Counted from the first letter of the stretch, positions 43,601 to 51,244 are shown. The stretch is 64,000 bases of DNA from JAOABP01 sp964590395 (GCA_964590395.1 CAZPVT010000030.1:62001-126000), one strand, 5' to 3'. A program made the numbers and translations. Notes: generated from the letters alone by a model not told the origin.

Positions 43601-43690
43601 CATGAGGTCCAGATTGATGATTACACACCTCAGGGTAAAAAAGCGGGTGAGGTGGTGCGTCGCTGGTTTAGAAACCTGCGTTCAGAGTAA
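40619..43690 (+). CDS. Secreted protein with two glycosidase-like TIM barrels, the second split by a seven-unit YCF48-type propeller
   Basis: A 1023-residue exported protein (signal peptide MAVYKIALLTLLNFALAQV; ATAAGG-type ribosome-binding site; an in-frame ATG at 40559 gives no signal peptide at its start). Domain 1 (about 25-360) is a GH113-like TIM barrel with candidate catalytic Glu156 (GVELD) and Glu263 (FTEVGYRS). Domain 2 (about 365-1020) repeats it, with Glu485 (GLEIN) and Glu610 (FTEIGYRS). Between strand 7 and strand 8 of domain 2 lie seven units of G-Y/F-x-V-G-x-x-G-x-x-L-K-T-x-x-G-G (about 655-945), typical of YCF48/sortilin-like propellers. The barrel then resumes with WFYGFHFWKW. 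Substrate unknown; a glycan-binding or -cutting surface protein is inferred. Confidence 0.72.
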   Translation: MAVYKIALLTLLNFALAQVAGPDEMIKGMNFIRFSSQYPYNSVSGESSLIDLKELTRINWVAIVPVWWMSDTGSSDIVFMPDISPSDSEVIRIINLAHSLGLKVFLKPEVRCLSGVGRGYHNPRDTNWFVSYRNFISRYALIARQTGCELFSVGVELDQTTDESWEVMEWRKTIRLVRGILSHSPVACLLTYAADWRIFGAIPFWDSLDYIGINAYFPLRDETEPEPLPLPSVDYLSVWWKTSYLPLIKRLADSLVKPVIFTEVGYRSIRGSTRKPRDETLLGDYDEVEQRNGYIACFHSLLGKPWFAGWFWFNWTTGQPDSGGQRVPVDHSYSPRGKKAQEVLRRFNLSICSHKGFCFPTTYDFTYSWGRTHQALNSLVSHYANWVAINSRWLMKDPGAGYDTIKPIPGESPADTSIKRVIKEARKRGLSVALSCYLACSTRVWCGLHNPGNDTNWFQDESLYLVHCARIAEEESVEMLIIGLEINRTMDSPEEAELWRRMIIPAVREIYSGPLCYGASYSDVHPEFWDGIDFCGIHPYFPLADTKFARLVSQGYPWDTMVNQRPNIQDLVKGNLPPYPGNLLAWERWYIPNIYQHWFLRFEKPILFTEIGYRSLDNSALHPSYDYWYGWHRIPKRNDTVVMVTRRNLNGLCFPVDTLVGYIVGDSGTVLKTVNGGKSFTFCASGTDCNLYAVDFPSRDTGYAVGADGVILKTTDGFDGYITVEWRNTYIDFYSVCFPDSPRTGYVVGDSGVILKTTDGGETWERQFAILPSGETLRVQLRSVYFLPGGVNGYIVGEDGTILKTTSGGVNWYKLTSPVKVKFNDVEFVSPDTGFVVGDSSVLLLTADGGRSWTRQVWWRGNMWNFKAVTVPDYDSARFIIGTRGLILRWGDSWPLDGGIQFSNTKDNLNDVLFHRVMRVGYYDLVGFAVGDSGTVLKAFSGGRMRVDFNEQANCYEAVFQAFWRDSLNPRPLPWFYGFHFWKWVTDYEPMWIEHEVQIDDYTPQGKKAGEVVRRWFRNLRSE

Positions 43691-43939
43691 AATCGGCAGG
43701 TTGAATTTAATTGTAGTTTGTTATAAATAAGTTTCTTGATTTCAATTTGTTAATGAAAACAGGGGGGCTAGCCCCGGGCACCCCCTGGTGCGGTTGTGAT
43801 GGCGGTGGTCAGGTGAGGAGAATGTGTGCCGGGAATATTTTATGAAGGAGGGTATTAGGTTGGGATAATAGAGTAAAACCGGTTCTGGATCTTCAGGCGA
43901 TTTATTGACTTTAAGGCAGTTGGGATTAGAATGAATCTG
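43691..43939. other. Intergenic stretch with a GC-rich hairpin
   Basis: Apart from a 7-bp stem of CAGGGGG (43760-43766) and CCCCCTG (43781-43787) and the promoter at 43905-43932, I see nothing in it. No T-run follows the hairpin. Confidence 0.5.
43905..43932 (+). promoter_or_regulatory. Leaderless-type promoter for the activase operon
   Basis: TTGACT (43905-43910), 16-nt spacer, TAGAAT (43927-43932), then exactly 7 nt to the in-frame GTG at 43940. The ATG at 43931 lies inside the -10 box and would not be on the transcript. Confidence 0.55.
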
Positions 43940-44842
43940 GTGCAGATCGGAATACCGCGCGCTTTGCTATATTACCGGTATGGGGGGCTGTGGAAGAGTT
44001 TTCTCCGGGGGCTGGGGTTGGAGATAGTTTTAAGTCCGGAAACCGACGAGGCGATTCTCGAGCGGGGGCTGGTCTGTGTTTCAAGTGAGGTCTGTCTGCC
44101 GATTAAGATTATTGCCGGACACCTGTTGTATCTACGGGATTGTGTGGACACCATTTTTTTCCCGAGGCTGGACTATTTATATGATGGCCTTTACGCCTGT
44201 CCGAAGATGATCGGGATTGTTGACGTGGCAAGGATGGTTTTAGGCGAAAAGGTGCGCTTGATTGCCCCTACAATTGGCGGTAACTTTAACCGTGCCCATC
44301 TCAGCGCAGGTCTGCAAATCTGTCCTAATCCGGTGCGGGTCTGGCAGGCATGGCAAAGGGCAAAGAGGGATTGTTTGTCAGCACTCAAGCGGGATTCAGA
44401 TGACATAGGGTGGGGCGAGCTGAAGTCAAAACGGGTGGGGCTGATTGGCCATTTTTATAACATTGGGGACCGGTTTATCTCTGAGCCGGTGGTCAGGACA
44501 TTCGAGCAGAACGGTTACAGTTTAATAACTAAGGAGGATTTGTCCCCAAGCGTGTTGTTAAGCCGGCAGGGTTTTGCCCGTAATATCCGCTGGGTATACG
44601 AGCGGGAGCTTTACAACGCATTTGAGTTTCTACTGGATAAGGTGGCGGGGTTTTGCATAATTGTGTCAATGGGGTGCGGTCCGGATTCACTTGTTGTGGA
44701 GTTTATGCGGGAGCGGGCAAGGATTACAGGTGTGCCATTGCTGGTGTTGGTGATTGATGAGCATACCGGTTATACCGGATTGGTTACTAGGGTTGAGGCG
44801 TTTGTTGAGTTTCTGCAAAGAGGTAATAAAATCGGCAAATGA
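43940..44842 (+). CDS. Acyl-CoA dehydratase activase-related protein (DUF2229-like)
   Basis: A 300-residue protein with the DUF2229-type opening QIGIPRALLYYRYGGLW and SSEVCLPIKIIAGH, and a FFPRLDYLYDGLYACPKM segment. DUF2229 and HgdB-like domains are found beside or fused to the activase of 2-hydroxyacyl-CoA dehydratases, which starts a ketyl-radical dehydration by ATP-driven electron transfer. Here the parts are separate genes. Cys residues (in SEVCLP and ACPK) could bind an Fe-S cluster. I place the start at GTG 43940, 7 nt after the -10 box, instead of ATG 43931, which overlaps that box. It overlaps the next gene by 4 nt. The true substrate of the system is unknown. Confidence 0.7.
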   Translation: MQIGIPRALLYYRYGGLWKSFLRGLGLEIVLSPETDEAILERGLVCVSSEVCLPIKIIAGHLLYLRDCVDTIFFPRLDYLYDGLYACPKMIGIVDVARMVLGEKVRLIAPTIGGNFNRAHLSAGLQICPNPVRVWQAWQRAKRDCLSALKRDSDDIGWGELKSKRVGLIGHFYNIGDRFISEPVVRTFEQNGYSLITKEDLSPSVLLSRQGFARNIRWVYERELYNAFEFLLDKVAGFCIIVSMGCGPDSLVVEFMRERARITGVPLLVLVIDEHTGYTGLVTRVEAFVEFLQRGNKIGK

Positions 44843-45903
44843 GGGTCGGGATCCCGTATTTTGGTTACGATACCCTGGCGCTTAAGGGGTTTCTACAGCA
44901 ACTCGGTGCTGAGGTGGTTTTACCACCACCGACCTCCAAGCGGACACTGGAGATCGGAGTGAAATTTGCTCCGGAACTGGTCTGTATGCCATTTAAGATT
45001 ACACTGGGCAATTTTGTCGAGGCGCTGGAGTCGGGGGCGGATACCCTTTTGATGGCAGCGGGAGCCAGAAAGTGCCGATTCGGTTATTATCATTACCTGC
45101 AGGAGCGGGCACTGCGCAGTGTGAAGGGAGATTTCCGGCTGGTACCGGTTACCCAGTATTCCGCATACGATTTTATCTTTAAACTGATGCCGGATTTGTT
45201 TAGTGTGTCGCCAGCCCGGGTGATTAAAGCGGTTTGTTATCTTCTGGCAAAAAGCGCTCTGACGCGCGATTTTCGCCGGTTTTTGAACCGCAGGCGGGCA
45301 TTGGATTTTACCGATGCGGAGCAGGTTAAGCCGGTTGGGTTACAGGTTGTGGAGAGGGCAAAGACCATTTCCGAGATCAGATCCGCCCGGGCAGAGTTGA
45401 GCAGGCTTTTTCAGTTGAACGGCAAGCGTGCAGATATTAAAGTCGGAATGGTGGGGGAGATTTTTTATACGGTTGATCAAAAGGCAAATCAGGAGATCGA
45501 GAGGGAGCTGGGTCGGCTTGGTGTGGAGGTGGTTTTTGAACGGTGTCTTTATAGCCATCTCCGGCATCTATTGCATAGCGATTTTGGTTACTGGCGTTCC
45601 CGTCTGCTTGCCCGTAGGTATCTTGAGGTCTGTCCAGGTGGAGAGGCGATAAGAACCGTGGGCGAGGCGGTGAAGTTTGTGCGGCGGGAGGTGGATGGAA
45701 TTATTCATCTTTTTCCGTTCACCTGTATGCCGGAGAATATTGCCTTGGAGGCTTTACAGCGAATTTGTGAGTCAAGCGGTGTGCCGGTGCTTTCCCTGTC
45801 GTTTGATGAGCATACCGCCAACACCGGGCTGGTAACAAGGTTGGAGGCTTTTGTAGAGTTGATACGGAGGCGAAAGTATGGTAAGCGGTTATCTTGGAAT
45901 TGA
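44839..45903 (+). CDS. CoA protein activase-like protein (HgdB/DUF2229-like)
   Basis: A 354-residue homologue of the upstream gene's product, with MRVGIPYFGYDTLALKGFL, FAPELVCMPFKITLGNF, GARKCRFGYYH, and near the C-terminus FTCMPENIALEAL and LSLSFDEHTANTGLVTRLEA. These Cys-containing motifs match the family of 2-hydroxyglutaryl-CoA dehydratase D-component-like accessory proteins. The DEHTGYTGLVTR motif also ends the previous protein. It overlaps the activase gene downstream by 26 nt. No dehydratase alpha/beta pair is in the window. Confidence 0.7.
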   Translation: MRVGIPYFGYDTLALKGFLQQLGAEVVLPPPTSKRTLEIGVKFAPELVCMPFKITLGNFVEALESGADTLLMAAGARKCRFGYYHYLQERALRSVKGDFRLVPVTQYSAYDFIFKLMPDLFSVSPARVIKAVCYLLAKSALTRDFRRFLNRRRALDFTDAEQVKPVGLQVVERAKTISEIRSARAELSRLFQLNGKRADIKVGMVGEIFYTVDQKANQEIERELGRLGVEVVFERCLYSHLRHLLHSDFGYWRSRLLARRYLEVCPGGEAIRTVGEAVKFVRREVDGIIHLFPFTCMPENIALEALQRICESSGVPVLSLSFDEHTANTGLVTRLEAFVELIRRRKYGKRLSWN

Positions 45904-46831
45904 TGTGGGCTCAATTTCCACTAAGGGGGCAATAATTGACCATAATTATCAGGTGATCGCAAGTGCCTATCTTAGAACCCAAGGCAACCCGATTAACTCA
46001 ATTCAGCATTTGTTGAGGGAGCTCGGTCAAAGGGCAAATTCCAATGTGCAAATCTTGGGTGTTGGGACGACCGGTTCTGCTCGCCGGCTGGCAGGGGTGA
46101 TGGTGCAGGCAGATATTGTAAAAAATGAGATTATTGCCCATGCGGTAGCAGCGGGCAGTTATTATCCTGATGTTCAGACGGTGATTGAGATCGGTGGTCA
46201 AGATTCAAAGATCATTATCCTGCGGGATGGGATTCCGGTGGATTTTGCGATGAACACAGTTTGTGCAGCCGGGACCGGTAGTTTTCTGGATCATCAGGCA
46301 GCGAGATTGCAGATTCCGATTGAGCAGTTTGGCGCCCGTGCTTTGCGGGCGAAAAATCGGGTGAGTATTGCGGGTAGATGCACCGTTTTTGCCGAGTCAG
46401 ATATGATTCACAAGGCACAATTAGGGGTGCCAACCGATGATATTATTGCCGGACTCTGTGATGCGATTGTGCGAAATTATCTGAACACCGTTGCCAAAGG
46501 TAAGGAGATTAAGCCGAGAATACTTTTTCAGGGTGGGGTTGCAGCAAATGTCGGGGTGCGCGCAGCATTTGAGCGGGCGCTGAATCAGGAGATTACCGTT
46601 CCCGAGTATTTTCTGGTGATGGGGGCAATCGGTGCAGCAATACTGGCAGCAGAACACACACAGGGAAAACCCAGCAATTTTGCCGGATTTGAGGTGGCAG
46701 AGGTGGAGTTTGAAAGCCGGGTCTTTGAGTGCGAAGGCTGTCCTAACCGGTGTGAGGTTATTGAGACTCTACGGAAGGCAGAGGTCATCGACCGTTACGG
46801 TGATCGGTGTGGAAGGTGGTCAGGAAATTGA
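45878..46831 (+). CDS. Acyl-CoA dehydratase activase (BadF/BadG/BcrA/HgdC-type ATPase)
   Basis: A 317-residue ASKHA-fold ATPase. It has the phosphate-1 loop (LGIDVGSISTKGAIID), an adenosine motif (EIGGQDSKIIIL), the Fe-S Cys in VCAAGTGSFLDHQAARL, a second Cys (GRCTVFAESDMIH) and a C-terminal CPNRCE ... RCGRW tail. Homodimers with a bridging [4Fe-4S] cluster transfer an electron to 2-hydroxyacyl-CoA dehydratases at the cost of ATP. The gene overlaps its upstream partner by 26 nt and precedes the Memo gene by 16 nt. The Cys-rich tail is typical of larger activases. Confidence 0.85.
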   Translation: MVSGYLGIDVGSISTKGAIIDHNYQVIASAYLRTQGNPINSIQHLLRELGQRANSNVQILGVGTTGSARRLAGVMVQADIVKNEIIAHAVAAGSYYPDVQTVIEIGGQDSKIIILRDGIPVDFAMNTVCAAGTGSFLDHQAARLQIPIEQFGARALRAKNRVSIAGRCTVFAESDMIHKAQLGVPTDDIIAGLCDAIVRNYLNTVAKGKEIKPRILFQGGVAANVGVRAAFERALNQEITVPEYFLVMGAIGAAILAAEHTQGKPSNFAGFEVAEVEFESRVFECEGCPNRCEVIETLRKAEVIDRYGDRCGRWSGN

Positions 46832-46847
46832 ACGGGGAGAGTTGGCA

Positions 46848-48350
46848 ATGTTGAATTTTTATTTTAAATGGCAGTTACTGCTTTTTTTGTTGGTGGGCAT
46901 ATTGTGTGCCACACCAAGGGAGGAGAAGATGGTGCGTAAACCAGCAGTTGCCGGGCAGTTTTATCCGGCAGATGAGAAGGGACTTTCAGCAATGGTGGAC
47001 AGTTTTCTCACCCGGGCAAAACCGCCACAGATGAAAGGCGAGGTCATTGGCATTCAGGTTCCCCATGCAGGACTTGAGTTTTCCGGTCAGACCGCGGCAT
47101 ACGGGTATAAACTGGTCGCAGGAATGGATTCACTGACGGTTATCATTTTAGGACCGAGCCATCGTGCCAATTTTGATCGGGCAGCGGTTTATGCCAGTGG
47201 TTTCTGGGAGACACCGCTGGGCAGGGTGGCAATTGATGAGGAGCTGGCAAGAGCGCTTTTAAAGCAGGATAACTATTTTGCTGATCTGCCCGCAGTGCAC
47301 AGCGGGGAGCATTCGCTTGAGGTGCAGGTGGTTTTTCTGCAGCGGGTTTTGAAGAACTTTAAGCTCGTGCCGATAATGCTTTTATTTCCCACCTATGAGC
47401 AGTGTGAAAGGGTAGGCAGGGCAATAGCAAAGGTAGCAAAGAACCGGCGGGTGATTCTGCTGGCATCATCAGACCTTTATCACGGCTACTCTTACACTCA
47501 GGCAAAGCGAAGCGATTCGTTGACCCTGAGTCTGATTGAGGAGTTTGACCCGCGTGGTTTCTATCAGGCGTTAGCAAAATCTTATGCCGAGCAGGAGCCT
47601 TTAGCCTGCGGTGGTTTTCCGGTCGTTGCAATGATGGTGGCGGCAAAGGAGTTGGGGGCTAATAGGGCGGTGGTTCTCCATCAGATTAACTCTAACGATG
47701 TTTTAGGTCAGCGCGGCGGTTACTGTGTCGGTTACAGTGCGGTGGCTTTTGTTCGTGAAGGAGAGAGGCAGGAGGTAAAAGGGGTAGAGGAAAATAATGA
47801 GAGTTTGAGTGCGGCGGAAAAGGCAACTCTTTTAGAGAGCGCCCGAAATACGATTGAGCAGTATGTTCGTTACCGCAAAGTTCCGGAGGTTAAACCGTTA
47901 ACCGGGCCTCTGGCTGAAAAACGGGGGGTGTTTGTTACCCTGCACCGGCGCGGTGAATTGCGTGGCTGTATCGGCTATGTTGAACCGGTGAAGCCGCTCT
48001 ATCTCGCAACCAGGGATATGGCGATCAGCGCGGCAACCGAGGACCCCAGATTTCCACCAGTGAGACCTGAGGAGTTGAGTGAGATTGATATTGAGATAAC
48101 CGTGCTTTCGCCTTTACAGCGAATTTATGACCCAAAATCGGTTGTTGTGGGTAAACATGGACTGGTGGTGCGTAAAGGGTTTTATTCCGGTTTACTATTA
48201 CCACAGGTACCGGTTGAGCAGGGCTGGAGCCAGAAGGAGTTTTTGGAGTTTACCTGTCGCAAAGCAGGGTTGCCCCCAGATGCCTACAAGGATAAGGATA
48301 CCGAACTTTATGTTTTTACAGGTGAGGTATTTGGGGAGAAGGAGAACTGA
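46848..48350 (+). CDS. AmmeMemoRadiSam proteins B+A fused (Memo-AMMECR1), with signal peptide
   Basis: A 500-residue protein. The Memo domain (about 25-300) shows VPHAGLEFSGQTAAYGYK, GPSHRANF, EHSLEVQVVFLQ and SSDLYHGYSY with probable metal/catalytic His residues, and a Cys in LACGGFP. The AMMECR1 domain (about 322-495) shows VTLHRRGELRGCIGYVEPV and the ISAATEDPRFPPV segment. The system's third partner is a radical-SAM enzyme, not seen here. The role is unknown. The N-terminus (MLNFYFKWQLLLFLLVGILCATP) looks like a signal peptide, unusual for Memo proteins, so this copy may act in the periplasm or outer membrane. ATG 46848 has GGGGAG 8 nt upstream; an earlier in-frame ATG at 46632 lies inside the activase gene. 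Confidence 0.88.
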   Translation: MLNFYFKWQLLLFLLVGILCATPREEKMVRKPAVAGQFYPADEKGLSAMVDSFLTRAKPPQMKGEVIGIQVPHAGLEFSGQTAAYGYKLVAGMDSLTVIILGPSHRANFDRAAVYASGFWETPLGRVAIDEELARALLKQDNYFADLPAVHSGEHSLEVQVVFLQRVLKNFKLVPIMLLFPTYEQCERVGRAIAKVAKNRRVILLASSDLYHGYSYTQAKRSDSLTLSLIEEFDPRGFYQALAKSYAEQEPLACGGFPVVAMMVAAKELGANRAVVLHQINSNDVLGQRGGYCVGYSAVAFVREGERQEVKGVEENNESLSAAEKATLLESARNTIEQYVRYRKVPEVKPLTGPLAEKRGVFVTLHRRGELRGCIGYVEPVKPLYLATRDMAISAATEDPRFPPVRPEELSEIDIEITVLSPLQRIYDPKSVVVGKHGLVVRKGFYSGLLLPQVPVEQGWSQKEFLEFTCRKAGLPPDAYKDKDTELYVFTGEVFGEKEN

Positions 48351-48436
48351 ACCTGATTGGTTTAAACATCAGATTATCCAAATGTAACTTTAGTTGATTT
48401 TGGGGTAATACAGCGATATCTTATAAAAAATATAAC

Positions 48437-48522
48437 TGCCGAAGGTGGGAGTTGAACCCACAAGCCCATCGCTGGGCGGCGGATTTTGAGTCCGCTGCGT
48501 CTGCCATTTCCGCCACTTCGGC
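48437..48522 (-). tRNA. tRNA-Leu (anticodon CAA)
   Basis: The acceptor stem GCCGAAG pairs with CTTCGGC. The anticodon arm is GCGGA-CTCAAAA-TCCGC with anticodon CAA, and a long variable arm is present, as expected for tRNA-Leu. The T-arm reads GGTTCAACTCC. No CCA is encoded. A promoter lies 8 nt upstream. Confidence 0.93.
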
Positions 48523-48530
48523 TTTTCAGC

Positions 48531-48558
48531 ATTTTAGAACTTCCGGTAATAAAGTCAA
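48531..48558 (-). promoter_or_regulatory. Promoter of tRNA-Leu
   Basis: Minus strand: TTGACT (48558-48553), 16-nt spacer, TAAAAT (48536-48531), then 8 nt to the tRNA 5' end. It is the same class as the protein-gene promoters and fixes the spacer preference at 16-17 nt. Confidence 0.7.
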
Positions 48559-48680
48559 GGATAGATCGGTATCGTATCGGTTTATTAGGAGAGATATCGG
48601 GTTCATCTTTAGATAATCGGTTTGGATTAGCGAAGCAGGGGGAGAGGAGTTTATTTTGCCGATGGTTTATTAAGCCATTT

Positions 48681-48708
48681 TTGACAAATAGCAATGGGGT
48701 TGTATTGT
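48681..48708 (+). promoter_or_regulatory. Leaderless-type promoter for the transglutaminase lipoprotein gene
   Basis: TTGACA (48681-48686), 16-nt spacer, TATTGT (48703-48708), then exactly 7 nt to ATG 48716. No Shine-Dalgarno sequence is present. Confidence 0.6.
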
Positions 48709-48715
48709 TATAGAT

Positions 48716-50140
48716 ATGAATACTTTAATTCGCACATTTTTTGTTGGCTATTGTGTGCTTTTTTTAATGTTTGCCGGTTGTGGTGGTAAAAATGGTGCCA
48801 AACTTTCAGGTGGTTATCAGACCGGAGGTAAAGATGCGGGCGAGGTTTGGCTGGCAACATACCTTTTGGGTAAGAAGGTTGGTTATTCCGTTAGTAAATA
48901 CGAAAGAGTCAGTGATGGTTTCCGGTTTAGCAGTTTAAGCCGGCTAACACTCGGGATGATGGGTAAGACCCAATCGGTTTTTTCTAAATCTCGGGTTCTT
49001 ACCCATCCGGATTTGACCCTCAGGTCGTTTGAGTTTGAGTTCAGTTCTCAGGACGGGACATTTAAGGCAAGCGGAGTGGTTAATAGTGGACAACTGGTTA
49101 TCAATACCAACAAAGGGAAACGGGTGTTGCAGTTGACCAGGCAGATTTATCCGATTGAGGCATTAGGCAGGGTAATCGTTGATGAGCATCCTAAACCAGG
49201 AGAGATCAGGAGTTATCTTACTTTTGATGGAACCGTACTGGATACTATGCCTGCTACCGTTGAGGTTTTGGCACGAGAGGAGCTGATGGGTCTTTCCACT
49301 TTGAAACTTAAGGTCAGGCGAGCGAAGTTTGATGTGGTTGTCTGGGTGGATGAAAATGGAATGACAGTGAAGGAGGAGTCTCCACTGGGGATTAACTCTG
49401 TGCGGGTAACAGAGCGGGAGGCGCTGGCAGGAGAGAATGGTTATACAATTGACGTTTTACGCTTTTTTGCGGTTCCAGTTGACACAATCGTTGATGAGCC
49501 AAGAAGACTAAGACGTGTGGTTTTAGAGGTTGCCGGAATAGACACTACCGAGTTTGTGTTGAACAGCGCGAATCAGAGTGTGATCGGGGTGTCAGACAGT
49601 GTGATTTTGGTGTCGGTCGTTATGCCTGAACTGTTACCGGTGGTCAGGTTGCCGATTCAGGAGGAACGGGAGTTTTTGAAGCCAACAGTTTCAGTTCAGT
49701 CGGACGCAGAGTTAATAAAGAGAAAGGCAAAGGAAATCGTAGGTAATACCACAGATGCAATTGATGCGGCACGAGTGCTTATGAAGTGGGTTTTCAGTTC
49801 ACTGGGAAAGGAGGCGGTTGCCTCCATCCCGAATGCGCTGGGTGTGCTGAAAAATATGAAAGGTGACTGTAATGAGCATTCGGTGCTGTACGCGGCACTC
49901 TGTCGGGCAGTAGGTATTCCGGCCAAGGTGGTGGTTGGACTGGTTTATCTTGATAGTGCTTTCTATTACCACGCCTGGAATGAGGTTTATCTTAAAAAAT
50001 GGGTGCCGGTTGACGCTACCTTTGGTGAGTTCCCTGCTAACTGTTTGCGGTTGAGGCTGACCGAGGGGGAGTTAAGTCAGCAGGCAGAAGTGTTAAGTGT
50101 GGTGAGGAGAATTCGGATCAGAATTAGAGAGTTTAACTGA
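48716..50140 (+). CDS. Transglutaminase-like domain lipoprotein
   Basis: A 474-residue protein with a lipoprotein signal peptide (MNTLIRTFFVGYC... LMFAGC, lipidated Cys near 22). The C-terminal transglutaminase-like domain (about 335-470) has the catalytic triad spaced as expected: Cys near 385 (GDCNEHSVLYAALCR), His near 419 (YHAWNE) and Asp near 432 (VDATF). The N-terminal half (about 40-330) is beta-rich and unassigned. Bacterial proteins of this group are often peptidases or peptide-crosslinking enzymes of the envelope; the substrate is unknown. The start is defined by the promoter 7 nt upstream. Confidence 0.85.
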   Translation: MNTLIRTFFVGYCVLFLMFAGCGGKNGAKLSGGYQTGGKDAGEVWLATYLLGKKVGYSVSKYERVSDGFRFSSLSRLTLGMMGKTQSVFSKSRVLTHPDLTLRSFEFEFSSQDGTFKASGVVNSGQLVINTNKGKRVLQLTRQIYPIEALGRVIVDEHPKPGEIRSYLTFDGTVLDTMPATVEVLAREELMGLSTLKLKVRRAKFDVVVWVDENGMTVKEESPLGINSVRVTEREALAGENGYTIDVLRFFAVPVDTIVDEPRRLRRVVLEVAGIDTTEFVLNSANQSVIGVSDSVILVSVVMPELLPVVRLPIQEEREFLKPTVSVQSDAELIKRKAKEIVGNTTDAIDAARVLMKWVFSSLGKEAVASIPNALGVLKNMKGDCNEHSVLYAALCRAVGIPAKVVVGLVYLDSAFYYHAWNEVYLKKWVPVDATFGEFPANCLRLRLTEGELSQQAEVLSVVRRIRIRIREFN

Positions 50141-50151
50141 TTTTTCTTTTG

Positions 50152-50179
50152 TTGACCGGTTATGATAACTGGCTATTAT
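50152..50179 (+). promoter_or_regulatory. fabH: Leaderless-type promoter for fabH
   Basis: TTGACC (50152-50157), 16-nt spacer, TATTAT (50174-50179), exactly 7 nt to ATG 50187, no Shine-Dalgarno sequence. Confidence 0.6.
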
Positions 50180-50186
50180 TGATTCT

Positions 50187-51239
50187 ATGAATTACCCTGG
50201 CTCAATTTTCCATCACGAGATGAAAAAAGGAGCGGATAACTGTTCAGCCGTGGTTAAATATTCTGCGGTTATCACGGGCACGGGTTTTGATGTGCCCGAG
50301 AAGATATTAACCAATGAGGATCTGCAAAAGACCCTTGATACATCTGATGAGTGGATTACCGAACGGACCGGGATGAAGGAACGGCGGATCGCCGGTAAAG
50401 ATGAGGCGGCGTCCGATTTTGCCTGGCGCGCGGCAAAGCGGGCTTTAGACGATGCCGGTGTCAAGGCAGAGGAGATTGACTTAATTATCGTGGCAACAGT
50501 TACCGGGGATATGCCCTTTCCTTCTACTGCCTGTATTTTGCAGGAGAAGTTGGGTGCGATGCGGGCAGCGGCGATGGACTTGAGTGCGGGTTGTGCCGGT
50601 TTTATTTACGCCCTGACCACAGCCCAGCAGTTTATCCTCACCGGTACCTACCAAACGGTGCTGGTGGTTGGGGTGGAGGTGCTTTCAAAGATAACTGACT
50701 GGACCGACCGTAGCACCGCGGTGCTGTTAGCGGATGGGGCAGGTGCGGCGGTCTTAAGAGCAGAGCCGGACGCAGGACAGGGGATAATTGCTACCTATCT
50801 GGCAGCGGACGGGGCACACGGCCCGGATTTATATATGCCGGCAGGTGGTTCGCGGATACCGGCTTCTTTGGAATCGGTCCAGCGGCGGCTCCATTACCTG
50901 AAGATGAACGGTAGTGCGATTTTCAAGGTGGCGGTGCGGTCAATGGCGGATGTGGTTAAGAGGTTGCTTGCCCAGACCGGTTTGCGACCGGAAGATATAA
51001 AGTTGATTATACCCCATCAGGCGAATCTGCGGATTATTGAGGCAATGGCAAGCCTGCTAAGGTTTCCCATGGAAAAGGTCTTTGTCAATATTCAAAAGTA
51101 CGCCAATACCTCGTCCGCGTCGACGATTATTGCGCTGGATGAGGCACGGCACAGTGGGAGGATAACGGCTGATGATCTGGTGATAATGGTTGCCTTTGGA
51201 GCCGGGCTTGCATGGGGGGGCGTGCTTATCCGGTTTTGA
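50187..51239 (+). CDS. fabH: Beta-ketoacyl-ACP synthase III
   Basis: FabH starts fatty acid synthesis by condensing acetyl-CoA (or a branched acyl-CoA) with malonyl-ACP. The 350-residue thiolase-fold protein has the catalytic triad Cys136 (SAGCAGF), His277 (IPHQANLRI) and Asn307 (YANTSSAS), and the DEWITERTGMKERR motif. About 24 residues precede the usual YSAVITGTGFDVPE start; the promoter 7 nt before ATG 50187 supports translating this extension. An internal in-frame GTG at 50250 is not near a ribosome-binding site. It overlaps nothing and ends just before the EamA-like gene (5 nt). Confidence 0.93.
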   Translation: MNYPGSIFHHEMKKGADNCSAVVKYSAVITGTGFDVPEKILTNEDLQKTLDTSDEWITERTGMKERRIAGKDEAASDFAWRAAKRALDDAGVKAEEIDLIIVATVTGDMPFPSTACILQEKLGAMRAAAMDLSAGCAGFIYALTTAQQFILTGTYQTVLVVGVEVLSKITDWTDRSTAVLLADGAGAAVLRAEPDAGQGIIATYLAADGAHGPDLYMPAGGSRIPASLESVQRRLHYLKMNGSAIFKVAVRSMADVVKRLLAQTGLRPEDIKLIIPHQANLRIIEAMASLLRFPMEKVFVNIQKYANTSSASTIIALDEARHSGRITADDLVIMVAFGAGLAWGGVLIRF

Positions 51240-51244
51240 TAGTT

